A stretch of DNA of 6,174 nucleotides from contig JACNHM010000215.1 in the NCBI GenBank assembly GCA_014383605.1, positions 1 through 6,174 on the forward strand, given 5' to 3'. The position numbers and the translations under genes are program-made. The stretch comes from Chloroflexota bacterium (GTDB taxonomy: Bacteria > Chloroflexota > Anaerolineae > UBA3071). A model generated the notes under the pieces. That model had not been told where the DNA came from. It did not search any database and was given only the letters and a program-made list of their open reading frames with translations. Position 1 is the first letter of the stretch, and every line of letters starts with the position of its first letter. Positions 1 through 6,174 of the stretch are shown piece by piece.

Positions 1-209
1 GCGCGGATGACCTTGACGTCGGAGAAGCAGAGCCCCACGGCATCGTGGCGCACCAACAGCTCGTCGGGGCCGTAGTCGGCGACAGGGGCCTGGATCGGCT
101 GCCCATCGCGCCCCAGACTTTCAAAGCCCTGGCCGTACAGCGGCATCAGCCACTGTGTGTCCGGAATGGGGTCGCTAGCTTGCTTGTAGGAAATGAATCT
201 GTCCTTCAT
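1..209 (-). CDS. Zinc-type medium-chain alcohol dehydrogenase, N-terminal part (runs off window edge)
   Basis: Reading the minus strand from an ATG at 209-207 gives 69 codons that stay open to the window edge. The protein starts MKDRFISYKQASDP and contains GPDELLVRHDAVGLCFSDVK at about residues 47-66. The pattern 'ELLVR.DAVGLCFSD' matches the first conserved block of medium-chain (MDR) zinc dehydrogenases, where the Cys (C61 here) followed by a residue pair and Asp is the usual catalytic-zinc ligand region (GICGSD in many members). The family oxidises alcohols or polyols with NAD(P). The nucleotide-binding domain lies outside the window, so cofactor and substrate cannot be read. An AAGG/AAAGG stretch 7-15 nt upstream can serve as ribosome binding site, although it is also the end of an octamer repeat array. 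It follows the sugar kinase by 42 nt on the same strand, so it is probably cotranscribed and acts on an intermediate or product of the same sugar pathway. It could be of the L-sorbose-1-phosphate reductase or sorbitol dehydrogenase type; this is a guess from context. Confidence 0.82.
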   Translation of the reverse strand, partial: MKDRFISYKQASDPIPDTQWLMPLYGQGFESLGRDGQPIQAPVADYGPDELLVRHDAVGLCFSDVKVIR

Positions 210-254
210 CAGAGCCTTTGTCCTTGTTTCCTTGTTTCCTTGTGTACTTGTCTA
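210..254 (-). repeat. Degenerate octamer array between sugar kinase and alcohol dehydrogenase
   Basis: On the plus strand four consecutive 8-bp units run from 223 to 254: CTTGTTTC (223-230), CTTGTTTC (231-238), CTTGTGTA (239-246) and CTTGTCTA (247-254). On the coding (minus) strand this reads as repeated ACAAG with period 8. The TAG stop of the kinase gene (252-254) is the last three bases of the final unit, and the other end supplies the purine-rich stretch used as the ribosome binding site of the next gene. Apart from these units the 42-nt gap holds nothing else; no hairpin terminator is visible. Confidence 0.75.
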
Positions 255-1736
255 CTCTTGACTGACCAACTCAACGTACCGCTCGTATGCCTCATCCCAT
301 TCGACCCTCTCGCCCGGCTCGTAGGTGGTCACCTCGAAGGAGCGGCGCACCACCTCGCGCCCCTCCTCCAGCGAAGCGATGTGCCCCATGGCCAGGGCCT
401 GCACCAGGATGTTGCCAATGGAGGTTGCTTCCGCCGGGCCGGCGACGACCGGCCTCCCTGTGGCGTCGGCGGTGAATTGGTTGAGCAACCGGTTCTTGGA
501 GCCGCCGCCGATGATGTGGATGCTGGCGTAGGTGTGGCCCAGCATATCCTCCAGTGGCTCCAGCACCCGGCGATAGGCGAGGGCCAGGCTCTCCAGCGCG
601 CAGCGCACGATGGCTCCCTTGCTCTGCGGCACCGGCTGGCCCGTCTCGGCGCAATAGCTCTGGATCTTCTGCGCCATGTCGCCGGGCGAGAGGAAACGAT
701 GGTCGTCCGGGTTCACCAGTCCGCCAAAAGGCTCCGCCGCGGCGGCCAGGCGGGTCAACTCGTCCCAGGAAAGTTCCTCGCCGGCCTGCGCCCATTCGCG
801 GCGGCATTCCTGCACCAGCCACAGGGCCACGATGTTCTTCATGAAACGGAAGGTGGACTGGGCGCCGCCTTCATTGGTGAAGTTGTAGGCCAGCGCCTGC
901 TCCGTGATGAGTGGCTCGTCAATCTCCACCCCCAGAATGGACCAGGTGCCGGAGCTGATGAAGACGTGGTCACGGCTGTGTGCCGGCACCGCAGCCACGG
1001 CGGAACCGGTGTCATGCCCGGCGGTGGCGATCACCGGCACGCCTTCCGCCCCCGTCTCCTCGGCTACCGCCGGATGCAGCGGGCCGAGCGGCGTGCCCGG
1101 CGGCACGATCTCGCCGAAGATGCGCGTGGGCAGCCCCAGCTTCTCCAGCATCGTCCAGGCCCAGTCGCCGGCGCGGGGATCGTAGCACTGGCTGGTGGTG
1201 GCGATGGTGAACTCGCTGACCTTGCGCCCCGTCAGCCAGAAGTTGAACAGATCGGGCATGTTGAGGAAGGTGCGAGCTGTGTCCAGCAGCGGCGACCCCT
1301 GCACTCGCATGGCCAGCAGTTGGTAGAGGCTGTTCAGTTGCAGGAACTGGATGCCCGTGCGCTCGAAGATCTCCTCCCGCGGCACACGTCGGAAGGCTTC
1401 CTCCATCATGCCGTTGGTGCGGCCATCGCGGTAGTGATAGGGATTGCCCAACAGCTCGTCGCGGGCGTCGAGCAGCCCGAAGTCCACGCCCCAGGTGTCC
1501 AGGCCCAGGCTGGCGGGGGCTCCGTCGCAGTTCCTGACGCACTTGGCCAAGCCGCATTTCACCTCTTCGAACAGCCGCAAGACGTCCCAATGCAGGTTGC
1601 CGAGCAGGCACACCGGGCCGTTGGGGAAGCGGTGCACCTCCTCCAGCCGCAGCCGTTGGCCGTCGAAGCGGCCCACCACGGCGCGTCCGCTACTTGCACC
1701 TAAGTCGAAAGCGAGGAAGTTGGTTGTTGACACCAT
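252..1736 (-). CDS. rhaB: Rhamnulokinase-type FGGY sugar kinase
   Basis: This 494-residue protein is a full-length FGGY-family carbohydrate kinase (E. coli RhaB is 489 residues). It would transfer the ATP gamma-phosphate to O1 of L-rhamnulose, or a similar ketose, in the cytoplasm. Visible landmarks are the N-terminal phosphate loop FDLGASSGR (10-18), the rhamnulokinase-like GLDTWGVDFGLLD (78-90), HYRD (101-104), TGIQFLQLNSLYQLLA (127-142), GHDTGSAVAA (240-249) with D242 in the position of the catalytic base, SSGTW (261-265) and the C-terminal ATP-site glycine block HIIGGGSKNRLLNQ (407-420). I start at ATG 1736-1734 because AGGAGG lies 6 nt upstream; an in-frame TTG 15 nt earlier lies in that ribosome binding site and is unlikely. 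The stop of the upstream gene overlaps this Shine-Dalgarno sequence (TGAGGAGG), so translation may be coupled. Third positions are strongly GC-biased. The RhaB assignment is good at family level; a related deoxyketose as substrate cannot be excluded. Confidence 0.93.
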   Translation of the reverse strand: MVSTTNFLAFDLGASSGRAVVGRFDGQRLRLEEVHRFPNGPVCLLGNLHWDVLRLFEEVKCGLAKCVRNCDGAPASLGLDTWGVDFGLLDARDELLGNPYHYRDGRTNGMMEEAFRRVPREEIFERTGIQFLQLNSLYQLLAMRVQGSPLLDTARTFLNMPDLFNFWLTGRKVSEFTIATTSQCYDPRAGDWAWTMLEKLGLPTRIFGEIVPPGTPLGPLHPAVAEETGAEGVPVIATAGHDTGSAVAAVPAHSRDHVFISSGTWSILGVEIDEPLITEQALAYNFTNEGGAQSTFRFMKNIVALWLVQECRREWAQAGEELSWDELTRLAAAAEPFGGLVNPDDHRFLSPGDMAQKIQSYCAETGQPVPQSKGAIVRCALESLALAYRRVLEPLEDMLGHTYASIHIIGGGSKNRLLNQFTADATGRPVVAGPAEATSIGNILVQALAMGHIASLEEGREVVRRSFEVTTYEPGERVEWDEAYERYVELVSQE

Positions 1737-1747
1737 GTAGGTCCTCC
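1737..1747 (-). promoter_or_regulatory. Strong ribosome binding site of the sugar kinase, overlapping the upstream stop codon
   Basis: The minus strand reads TGAGGAGGACCTACATG. The TGA (1750-1748) ends the helical-protein gene and its last bases run straight into AGGAGG, a near-perfect Shine-Dalgarno sequence 6 nt before the kinase ATG. This fixes the kinase start and suggests that ribosomes ending the upstream gene can reinitiate here. Confidence 0.8.
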
Positions 1748-3520
1748 TCAAGGGAACTGGCTGCGCTCCATCCGCTGAACCGCTGCTCTCAACTCGGCTT
1801 GAAAGGCGCGGTGGCGCGGGAAACGGTTTCGTATGCCGTCCAGCACTGCCTCTGCTTCCTTAGCCTTTTTCCTCAGTCGTAGCACCTCAGCGCAGGCGGT
1901 CATCAGCACAGCGGCCTTGTTGTAACTCTTCCGATGCTGATTGCTCACAATGGCGTTGGCCCGCTGCTCTGCCACGTCCAGACACCAGGACAGGAGTTGT
2001 TCCTGCTGGCCGTCCCTCAAGGATATCGTGGAAAGCAACTCCGCGTATGCGCATTCTAATCGTTTGAGCGCGTCATCCTCGATGCTTCTCACGCTCCAAT
2101 AGCCAACACCGCTACTGTTTTGCAGCCCCCACTGCCAGTGCTGTGCCAGGTTCGGAGGGAGCGCGCTGGGCAGTCTCCCAGACAGCAGCACGAGGAAAAA
2201 CGGTATGACCAACCCCTGTGGATTGTCACTGCTGCTCCACCCCAGCACTTTCTCACCAGCGGCTGCATTGCGCGCCGCGTCCCAGTCTTTGGCAAACAGA
2301 TAAGCGTGAGCGAGGACAGACTTGCTAATCCACGCCGGTCGTTCAAAGCTATCCTCAGTTACCCACACTTCCATCACTTCCACCTGCTGGTGGCGGGATG
2401 GGCGTGCGAGATCGTCCTTCGCGTGCTGGGCAGCTTGCTGCATCAGCCCTGCCCGTTCTTCGCTAGTGGAGGCTACGTCCCACAGGTCAAGAAGGCGTGC
2501 CAGTGTCGGCTTGGCAGCGAAGGCTTCCCATCGTCCAGAGCGCAGGGCCTCCGCTTCGTTCAACCTCGCAGCGGCAGCGCATAAGTGATCTGCAAGAGCA
2601 GCACGGATAGGAAGGCTGTCAGGAAGCGTCTGAAGGGCGTCTTGAGCGGCGGTGAGAACCTCTCGGTATTTGCCCTCTTCCTCCAGTGCGACAAACCAGT
2701 CCAGATACGCGCGTGGGCGCTGCTTCCCTTCTCTCTGCGCCAGTTCTGCCAGTCCCTGTGTGCCCTGCGAGAGGCGAATCGCTTCCCGCAGCCAGGCATC
2801 GGCATCTCCACCACTCTGCTTCCGCAGGAAAGCAATCCAGTCCCTGAGGAAGCGCTCTTGGTCAGGTAGCAGCCTGGGGGAAATCTGGATGATGCCGTCC
2901 AGCAGTGGGCGTTTGAACAGCCGCGATTGCACCTGTCTCATGTGCTCAAACAGCGCCTGGGGGCGGTTCGTGGGGGCCTCGGTCTCGTAGACTGCACGCA
3001 GGTAGCGGTCTCGGGCTTCGCCGATGTCCACGTTCACCAGATCGTGTGCACTTATCCCACGCCCGTAGTCATCTTCGAGGTCCAGTGCCTTGAACAGCTT
3101 CTGATAGGCTGCGCGAGCAAGCGTGGAGTTGCCGTAATCGAACACGGCTTCCGCTCGGTCAAACAATTCAGTCAGCGGCTCCACAAAGTCCTCGTACGGT
3201 CCCAGGCTATCTTCCTCGTCATACTCACCGTACCCGCCCCATCCATAGCGCTCCTCATAGTAATCGGCGTCCTTCATCTCTGCCTGGAGTTCGTGGATGA
3301 AATCATCAATGTCTGCCAGCAAGTCGTCTTGCCGAAGCGCTTGTTCGACAACCGCGGCGGTTTCTGCCAGCGGCTTCAATTTGTCGAGGAACGCCTGGCG
3401 TCCTGTCGGTGGTGTCTCCTGTGCCATGGCCCGCAGAATGGCACGCAATTCATCAGTAGAGCACGCTCTCAGTCGTTGCTCTACTGCTTCCCAGAAGATC
3501 TTCAGGGGAATCCTTTCCAT
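1748..3520 (-). CDS. Large helical repeat-like protein of unknown function
   Basis: I do not recognise a named function for this 590-residue protein. Translation from ATG 3520-3518 starts MERIPLKIFWEAVEQRL and ends MERSQFP. It is rich in Leu, Ala, Arg and Glu, with amphipathic helix-like stretches over most of its length, most suggestive of a TPR-like alpha-solenoid from about residue 240 to 420 and again from 485 to 580. There is no signal peptide; one hydrophobic run (LVIPFFLVLLSG, 437-448) is too short and isolated for a confident membrane segment. Residues 85-120 form an odd acidic, Tyr/Gly-rich linker (ADYYEERYGWGGYGEYDEED). The C-terminal pattern ANAIVSNQHRKSYNKAA (521-537) followed by FPRHRAFQAEL (567-577) reminds me of helical proteins linked to SWIM zinc-finger proteins, but no CxCx(n)CxH motif is present, so this is only a recollection. 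The start is supported by GAGG 5 nt upstream, inside the end of the SDR gene, 2 nt away. GC content and third-position GC are clearly below those of the flanking genes, suggesting separate origin. Confidence 0.85.
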   Translation of the reverse strand: MERIPLKIFWEAVEQRLRACSTDELRAILRAMAQETPPTGRQAFLDKLKPLAETAAVVEQALRQDDLLADIDDFIHELQAEMKDADYYEERYGWGGYGEYDEEDSLGPYEDFVEPLTELFDRAEAVFDYGNSTLARAAYQKLFKALDLEDDYGRGISAHDLVNVDIGEARDRYLRAVYETEAPTNRPQALFEHMRQVQSRLFKRPLLDGIIQISPRLLPDQERFLRDWIAFLRKQSGGDADAWLREAIRLSQGTQGLAELAQREGKQRPRAYLDWFVALEEEGKYREVLTAAQDALQTLPDSLPIRAALADHLCAAAARLNEAEALRSGRWEAFAAKPTLARLLDLWDVASTSEERAGLMQQAAQHAKDDLARPSRHQQVEVMEVWVTEDSFERPAWISKSVLAHAYLFAKDWDAARNAAAGEKVLGWSSSDNPQGLVIPFFLVLLSGRLPSALPPNLAQHWQWGLQNSSGVGYWSVRSIEDDALKRLECAYAELLSTISLRDGQQEQLLSWCLDVAEQRANAIVSNQHRKSYNKAAVLMTACAEVLRLRKKAKEAEAVLDGIRNRFPRHRAFQAELRAAVQRMERSQFP

Positions 3521-3522
3521 GA

Positions 3523-4332
<810 letters not shown>

Positions 4333-4344
4333 CCCTTCTCTCCG

Positions 4345-4439
4345 TTGGTAGATTGGGGAACTGTTAAATTGGTAGATTGGGACGGCAAAGCCCAATTCAC
4401 CAATCTACCAATGTACCAGTCTACCAGTTTACCAGTCCA
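4345..4439. repeat. Two converging degenerate octamer arrays with a hairpin
   Basis: On the plus strand six octamers occupy 4392-4439: CCAATTCA, CCAATCTA, CCAATGTA, CCAGTCTA, CCAGTTTA and CCAGTCCA. On the other side of a 10-bp spacer, 4345-4381 holds the same unit in inverted orientation: the 12-mer TTGGTAGATTGG occurs at 4345-4356 and 4369-4380, exactly 24 bp (three units) apart, and its exact complement lies at 4400-4411. The array overlaps the last codons and stop of the PHP gene and ends just before the Shine-Dalgarno sequence of the SDR gene. It fills the 88-nt gap almost completely. Confidence 0.85.
4368..4404 (-). promoter_or_regulatory. Hairpin in the leader of the SDR gene
   Basis: Arms 4368-4381 and 4391-4404 pair over 14 positions with 12 Watson-Crick pairs, one G-U and one mismatch, closed by a 9-nt loop (4382-4390). 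It is a by-product of the two opposed octamer arrays. There is no T-run behind it on the minus strand, so it is not a typical intrinsic terminator. It could act as an intercistronic RNA stem that adjusts SDR expression relative to the upstream genes; that role is inference. Competing pairing of 4400-4411 with 4345-4356 is also perfect over 12 bp. Confidence 0.45.
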
Positions 4440-5779
4440 CCGATCTCATCCGGCGACAGGGCCGCGTTCAGCCGCCGCAGCCGGGCCAGCCCCTCCTTGT
4501 CCGGCTCCACCTGGTAGCCAATGCGGGTGTAGAAGTCGTTGCGCTCCCTACGAGACGGCAGGTGAGAGCGTGCCCACTCGCTGTGATAGCCCAACCCCAG
4601 CGTGCGCTGCATCACGGTGTGGCCATAGGCGAAATGGGCGCCGTCCAGGAGGGCCTGACGGACGGGGGCCAGCTCCGGGGCGTCGAAGTCGTCTATCAGC
4701 TTCTGGCCGAAGCTGTTCATCTCCGTGCCCACGTTCAGCGGCAGCGCTAGCCTCTGCGCCAGTTCCACGACGTCGTACAGCTTCTGCAGTTTCACCCGCT
4801 TCAGCTCCGGGTCGGCGACGTTCCAGTTGCGGTCGGGGACGATGTTCAACGCCACCGCGCCCTTGCCGATCAGAAGCTCCAACAGCTCCTCCATGGCCTG
4901 TTCACCTTCCGAAAGCCCGTCCAGCCAGGTGGCGCAGATCAGGGCGTCGCAGGCCTCGACCATCTGGTGAAACTGCTCTATCGTGGGAAAGCTTGCGGGG
5001 CCGGGCTGCACGTAGCCCACGCCGCCGCGCTTCATCAGCTTCGCCCGGACGAGGCCTTGAAACTGGGGGCTGTTGCGCATGAGCGTGGCCGCGTGCTCAG
5101 GCTCCAGGTTCAGCCTATCGGCCCAGAATGCGCCCGGGTCGGGCACGATGCGCTCGGCGGCGCGCAGATAGGCGACGACCATGTGCCGTTCCGTGGCGTT
5201 CCCCGAAGGCGTCAGGGGCAACACGTCCCGTTCGTAGTCAATGGTGACCGGGGCCAGGTAACCGTTGACCCGCGCGGCCACGTCCAGATTACGCTGCCTG
5301 GCCCGCCGCCGCATGTCGGCCAGGATGCTGGCCGCCGGTTCCGGCGCCCGACTGGAGGTGAAGCCGATGCCCATGTGGTAGTAGATGCCCGGCTCGCCCG
5401 GCGAGTTGATCTCCCGGGTGATGAATTCGGGGAGAAAGACCCGCGTCTCCATCCCCGTGCTGCCGCGCACGCCCACCGCTGCGCAGGCGTCGAGGAACTC
5501 GTCCACGCTGTCCAGCACGTCGAACTCCACCGTGCCCATGACCTTGAAGCCGCGGCGCCTGGCCAGCCAGGCCAGCGCCGTGGGCGAGTAGCCGTAGGCG
5601 TTGAAGGAGAAGAAGGTGTGGCAGTGCATGTTGGCCACCTCGGAGACCGGTTCCATGGGCACCAGGCCCTGGTCGGCCGAGGCGATCAGCTCCGCCAGCG
5701 CTCCGGCGCGGACGGCAGGATCGAAGTCATTCAGTTGCGCTTCCAGTTCAGCCATACGTTGGTTGATCTCCGTTTCCAT
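4421..5779 (-). CDS. PHP-domain protein, putative metal-dependent hydrolase
   Basis: The 452-residue protein carries signs of a PHP (polymerase and histidinol phosphatase) fold: NMHCHTFFSFNAYGYSP (50-66), whose H52-x-H54 is the typical first metal-ligand pair; GTVEFDVLDSVDEF (82-95) in the place of the usual 'TDHD' motif, with E85 and D87 as candidate ligands; GMET (109-112) with E111; HMG (135-137); NIVPDRNWN (312-320); GTEMNSFG (351-358); and YGHTVM (385-390) with H387. The family usually hydrolyses phosphoesters, often sugar or nucleotide phosphates. The exact reaction is unknown here; the operon suggests a sugar or sugar-phosphate substrate. I favour ATG 5779-5777, 8 nt after the stop of the frame-shifted aldolase tail, but the Shine-Dalgarno sequence is weak (GGGT), and a GTG or TTG 3-5 codons upstream cannot be excluded; longer versions reaching 5887 would overlap that tail out of frame. 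The last six sense codons (GGLVNW) and the TAG stop are built from 8-bp repeat units. Confidence 0.85.
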   Translation of the reverse strand: METEINQRMAELEAQLNDFDPAVRAGALAELIASADQGLVPMEPVSEVANMHCHTFFSFNAYGYSPTALAWLARRRGFKVMGTVEFDVLDSVDEFLDACAAVGVRGSTGMETRVFLPEFITREINSPGEPGIYYHMGIGFTSSRAPEPAASILADMRRRARQRNLDVAARVNGYLAPVTIDYERDVLPLTPSGNATERHMVVAYLRAAERIVPDPGAFWADRLNLEPEHAATLMRNSPQFQGLVRAKLMKRGGVGYVQPGPASFPTIEQFHQMVEACDALICATWLDGLSEGEQAMEELLELLIGKGAVALNIVPDRNWNVADPELKRVKLQKLYDVVELAQRLALPLNVGTEMNSFGQKLIDDFDAPELAPVRQALLDGAHFAYGHTVMQRTLGLGYHSEWARSHLPSRRERNDFYTRIGYQVEPDKEGLARLRRLNAALSPDEIGGLVNW

Positions 5780-5787
5780 ACCCAATC

Positions 5788-5967
5788 TCACAATTTCGTG
5801 CGTCTGTACAGCTCGTCGGGGAAGGAGCCACGCCATTGGCGCTCCACCTTCACCTGGCCTACCAGCATCCCTGCCAGCGTGTGGCAAGCGGCGCAGGTGC
5901 GGGTCCAGCGGCCCTCAGTGACCTTGGTCGCCGCCTTCAGCCAGCCGCGGTAGAACTTGTTGTCAGC
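5788..5967 (-). pseudogene. Out-of-frame C-terminal tail of the class II aldolase
   Basis: In the frame one step away from the aldolase fragment, codons from 5967 to the TGA at 5790-5788 give 59 residues beginning ADNKFYRGWLKAATK and ending DELYRRTKL. Nearly all third positions are G or C, as in the neighbouring genes, there is no start codon with a ribosome binding site, and the end lies 8 nt before the PHP start. It is therefore best read as the true C-terminus of the aldolase, cut off by a one-base loss: adding one G after 5967 would give QKADNKFYRGW in a single frame. The tail includes CAACH (residues 25-29 of the piece), the form of a c-type haem motif, but no export signal is visible, so haem binding is unlikely; metal binding or chance is possible. 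The shift may be a sequencing or assembly error, or a real inactivating or truncating mutation. Confidence 0.6.
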
Positions 5968-6174
5968 TTCTGGCGGCGGAGGGCCTCGTCCGGCCTCGTG
6001 TGGATCCGCCCCACGTCCCCGGGGCTCATGAAGTGGGGACCACCCAAGGCGAAGGTTCCCAGCAACACGCGAGCCGTCTTCACGTACATGGCGGTGATCG
6101 TCTCCACCTCAGTTGCGGCGCCGCCCAGGGCGATCAGGCCATGGTTCTGCATCAGGACCACCTTGGGCGATTCC
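5937..6174 (-). CDS. Class II aldolase/adducin-family protein, C-terminal part (5' end outside window, frame broken)
   Basis: The reading frame enters at the window edge as ESPKVVLMQNHGLIALGG and continues ATEVETITAMYVKTARVLLGTFALGGPHFMSPGDVGRIHTRPDEALRRQK before ending LTTSSTAAG at the TGA 5939-5937. QNHGLIALG followed by a helix starting ATEVE is the C-terminal signature of class II aldolases; the His of NHG corresponds to a zinc-ligand His of fuculose-1-phosphate aldolase. The family cleaves ketose 1-phosphates to dihydroxyacetone phosphate and an aldehyde. Next to a rhamnulokinase-type kinase, rhamnulose- or fuculose-1-phosphate is the likely substrate class. The last nine residues (LTTSSTAAG) look like non-native sequence after a frameshift near 5964-5969, because a well-coded open frame continues in another phase to 5788. 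It is the first gene of the operon seen here and is followed directly by the PHP gene. Confidence 0.8.
   Translation of the reverse strand, partial: ESPKVVLMQNHGLIALGGAATEVETITAMYVKTARVLLGTFALGGPHFMSPGDVGRIHTRPDEALRRQKLTTSSTAAG

Noticed and set aside
1336..1351. Small palindrome CAGTT...AACTG inside the kinase gene
   Set aside because: Arms are only 5 bp with a loop of similar size; expected by chance and the encoded kinase motif is normal.
45..1703. Long plus-strand open frame of 552 codons opposite the sugar kinase
   Set aside because: It lies antisense to the well-supported kinase, its protein has no recognisable motif and is rich in Gln, His, Gly and Ala as expected from the complement of a high-GC3 gene.
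4333..4395. N-terminal extension of the SDR from a TTG at 4395
   Set aside because: The extra 21 residues are translated octamer repeats (PIYQ repeated); the start at 4332 has GGAG at good spacing and begins right before the Rossmann fold.
4368..4404. Intrinsic terminator after the PHP gene
   Set aside because: The stem is AT-containing and imperfect and no U-run follows it on the minus strand; the SDR gene follows at once on the same strand.
4345..4439. CRISPR array
   Set aside because: The units are only 8 bp, degenerate and contiguous, without spacers.
5780..5887. Longer PHP protein with 36 more residues
   Set aside because: It would overlap the well-coded aldolase tail in another frame, and the extra residues are Gly/Arg/Pro-rich without motif; the ATG at 5779 fits the operon spacing better.
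4967..5953. Plus-strand open frame of 328 codons opposite the PHP gene
   Set aside because: Same reason: a shadow of GC-rich minus-strand coding sequence, with low-complexity His/Gln/Arg/Gly content and no ribosome binding site.
5964..5973. Programmed -1 frameshift site in the aldolase
   Set aside because: No X XXY YYZ heptamer and no clear downstream stem; a simple one-base loss explains the data better.

Overview
The window is a stretch of a single minus-strand sugar-catabolism operon from a GC-rich bacterium. Transcription runs from right to left, and all recognisable genes are on the minus strand with tiny gaps, so no promoter or terminator is expected inside. The enzyme set, the base composition and the degenerate octamer repeats at gene boundaries make me think of Chloroflexota (Anaerolineae/Caldilineae type). 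That is an impression from memory, not something the sequence proves.

In transcription order: (1) the 3' part of a class II aldolase (5937-6174, entering from the window edge), whose reading frame is broken near 5967, so that 59 further well-coded residues (5788-5967) lie in another frame; (2) a PHP-domain putative metal-dependent hydrolase (4421-5779); (3) an 88-bp gap filled with two opposed arrays of degenerate 8-bp repeats that can fold into a hairpin; (4) an SrlD-like short-chain dehydrogenase (3523-4332) carrying a perfect 21-bp palindrome inside its coding sequence; (5) a large helical protein of unknown function (1748-3520), lower in GC than its neighbours yet fitted between them with a 2-nt gap on one side and its stop codon overlapping the next ribosome binding site on the other; (6) a rhamnulokinase-type FGGY sugar kinase (252-1736); (7) a 42-bp gap with a second octamer array; (8) the first 69 codons of a zinc-type medium-chain alcohol dehydrogenase (1-209, leaving the window).

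Together, kinase plus class II aldolase fit phosphorylation and retro-aldol cleavage of a ketose such as L-rhamnulose (to dihydroxyacetone phosphate and lactaldehyde). The SDR and the zinc dehydrogenase would interconvert polyols, ketoses or aldehydes. The SDR resembles sorbitol-6-phosphate 2-dehydrogenase, so the true substrate may be another hexitol or deoxysugar. No isomerase, transporter or regulator is in view.

The most interesting points are the octamer arrays that supply the stop codons of two genes and the last codons of one, the in-frame palindromic insert in the SDR, the compositionally foreign helical protein spliced seamlessly into the operon, and the frameshifted aldolase with a CxxCH-bearing tail. 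I see no clear sign of a defence system, CRISPR array, RNA gene or insertion sequence.
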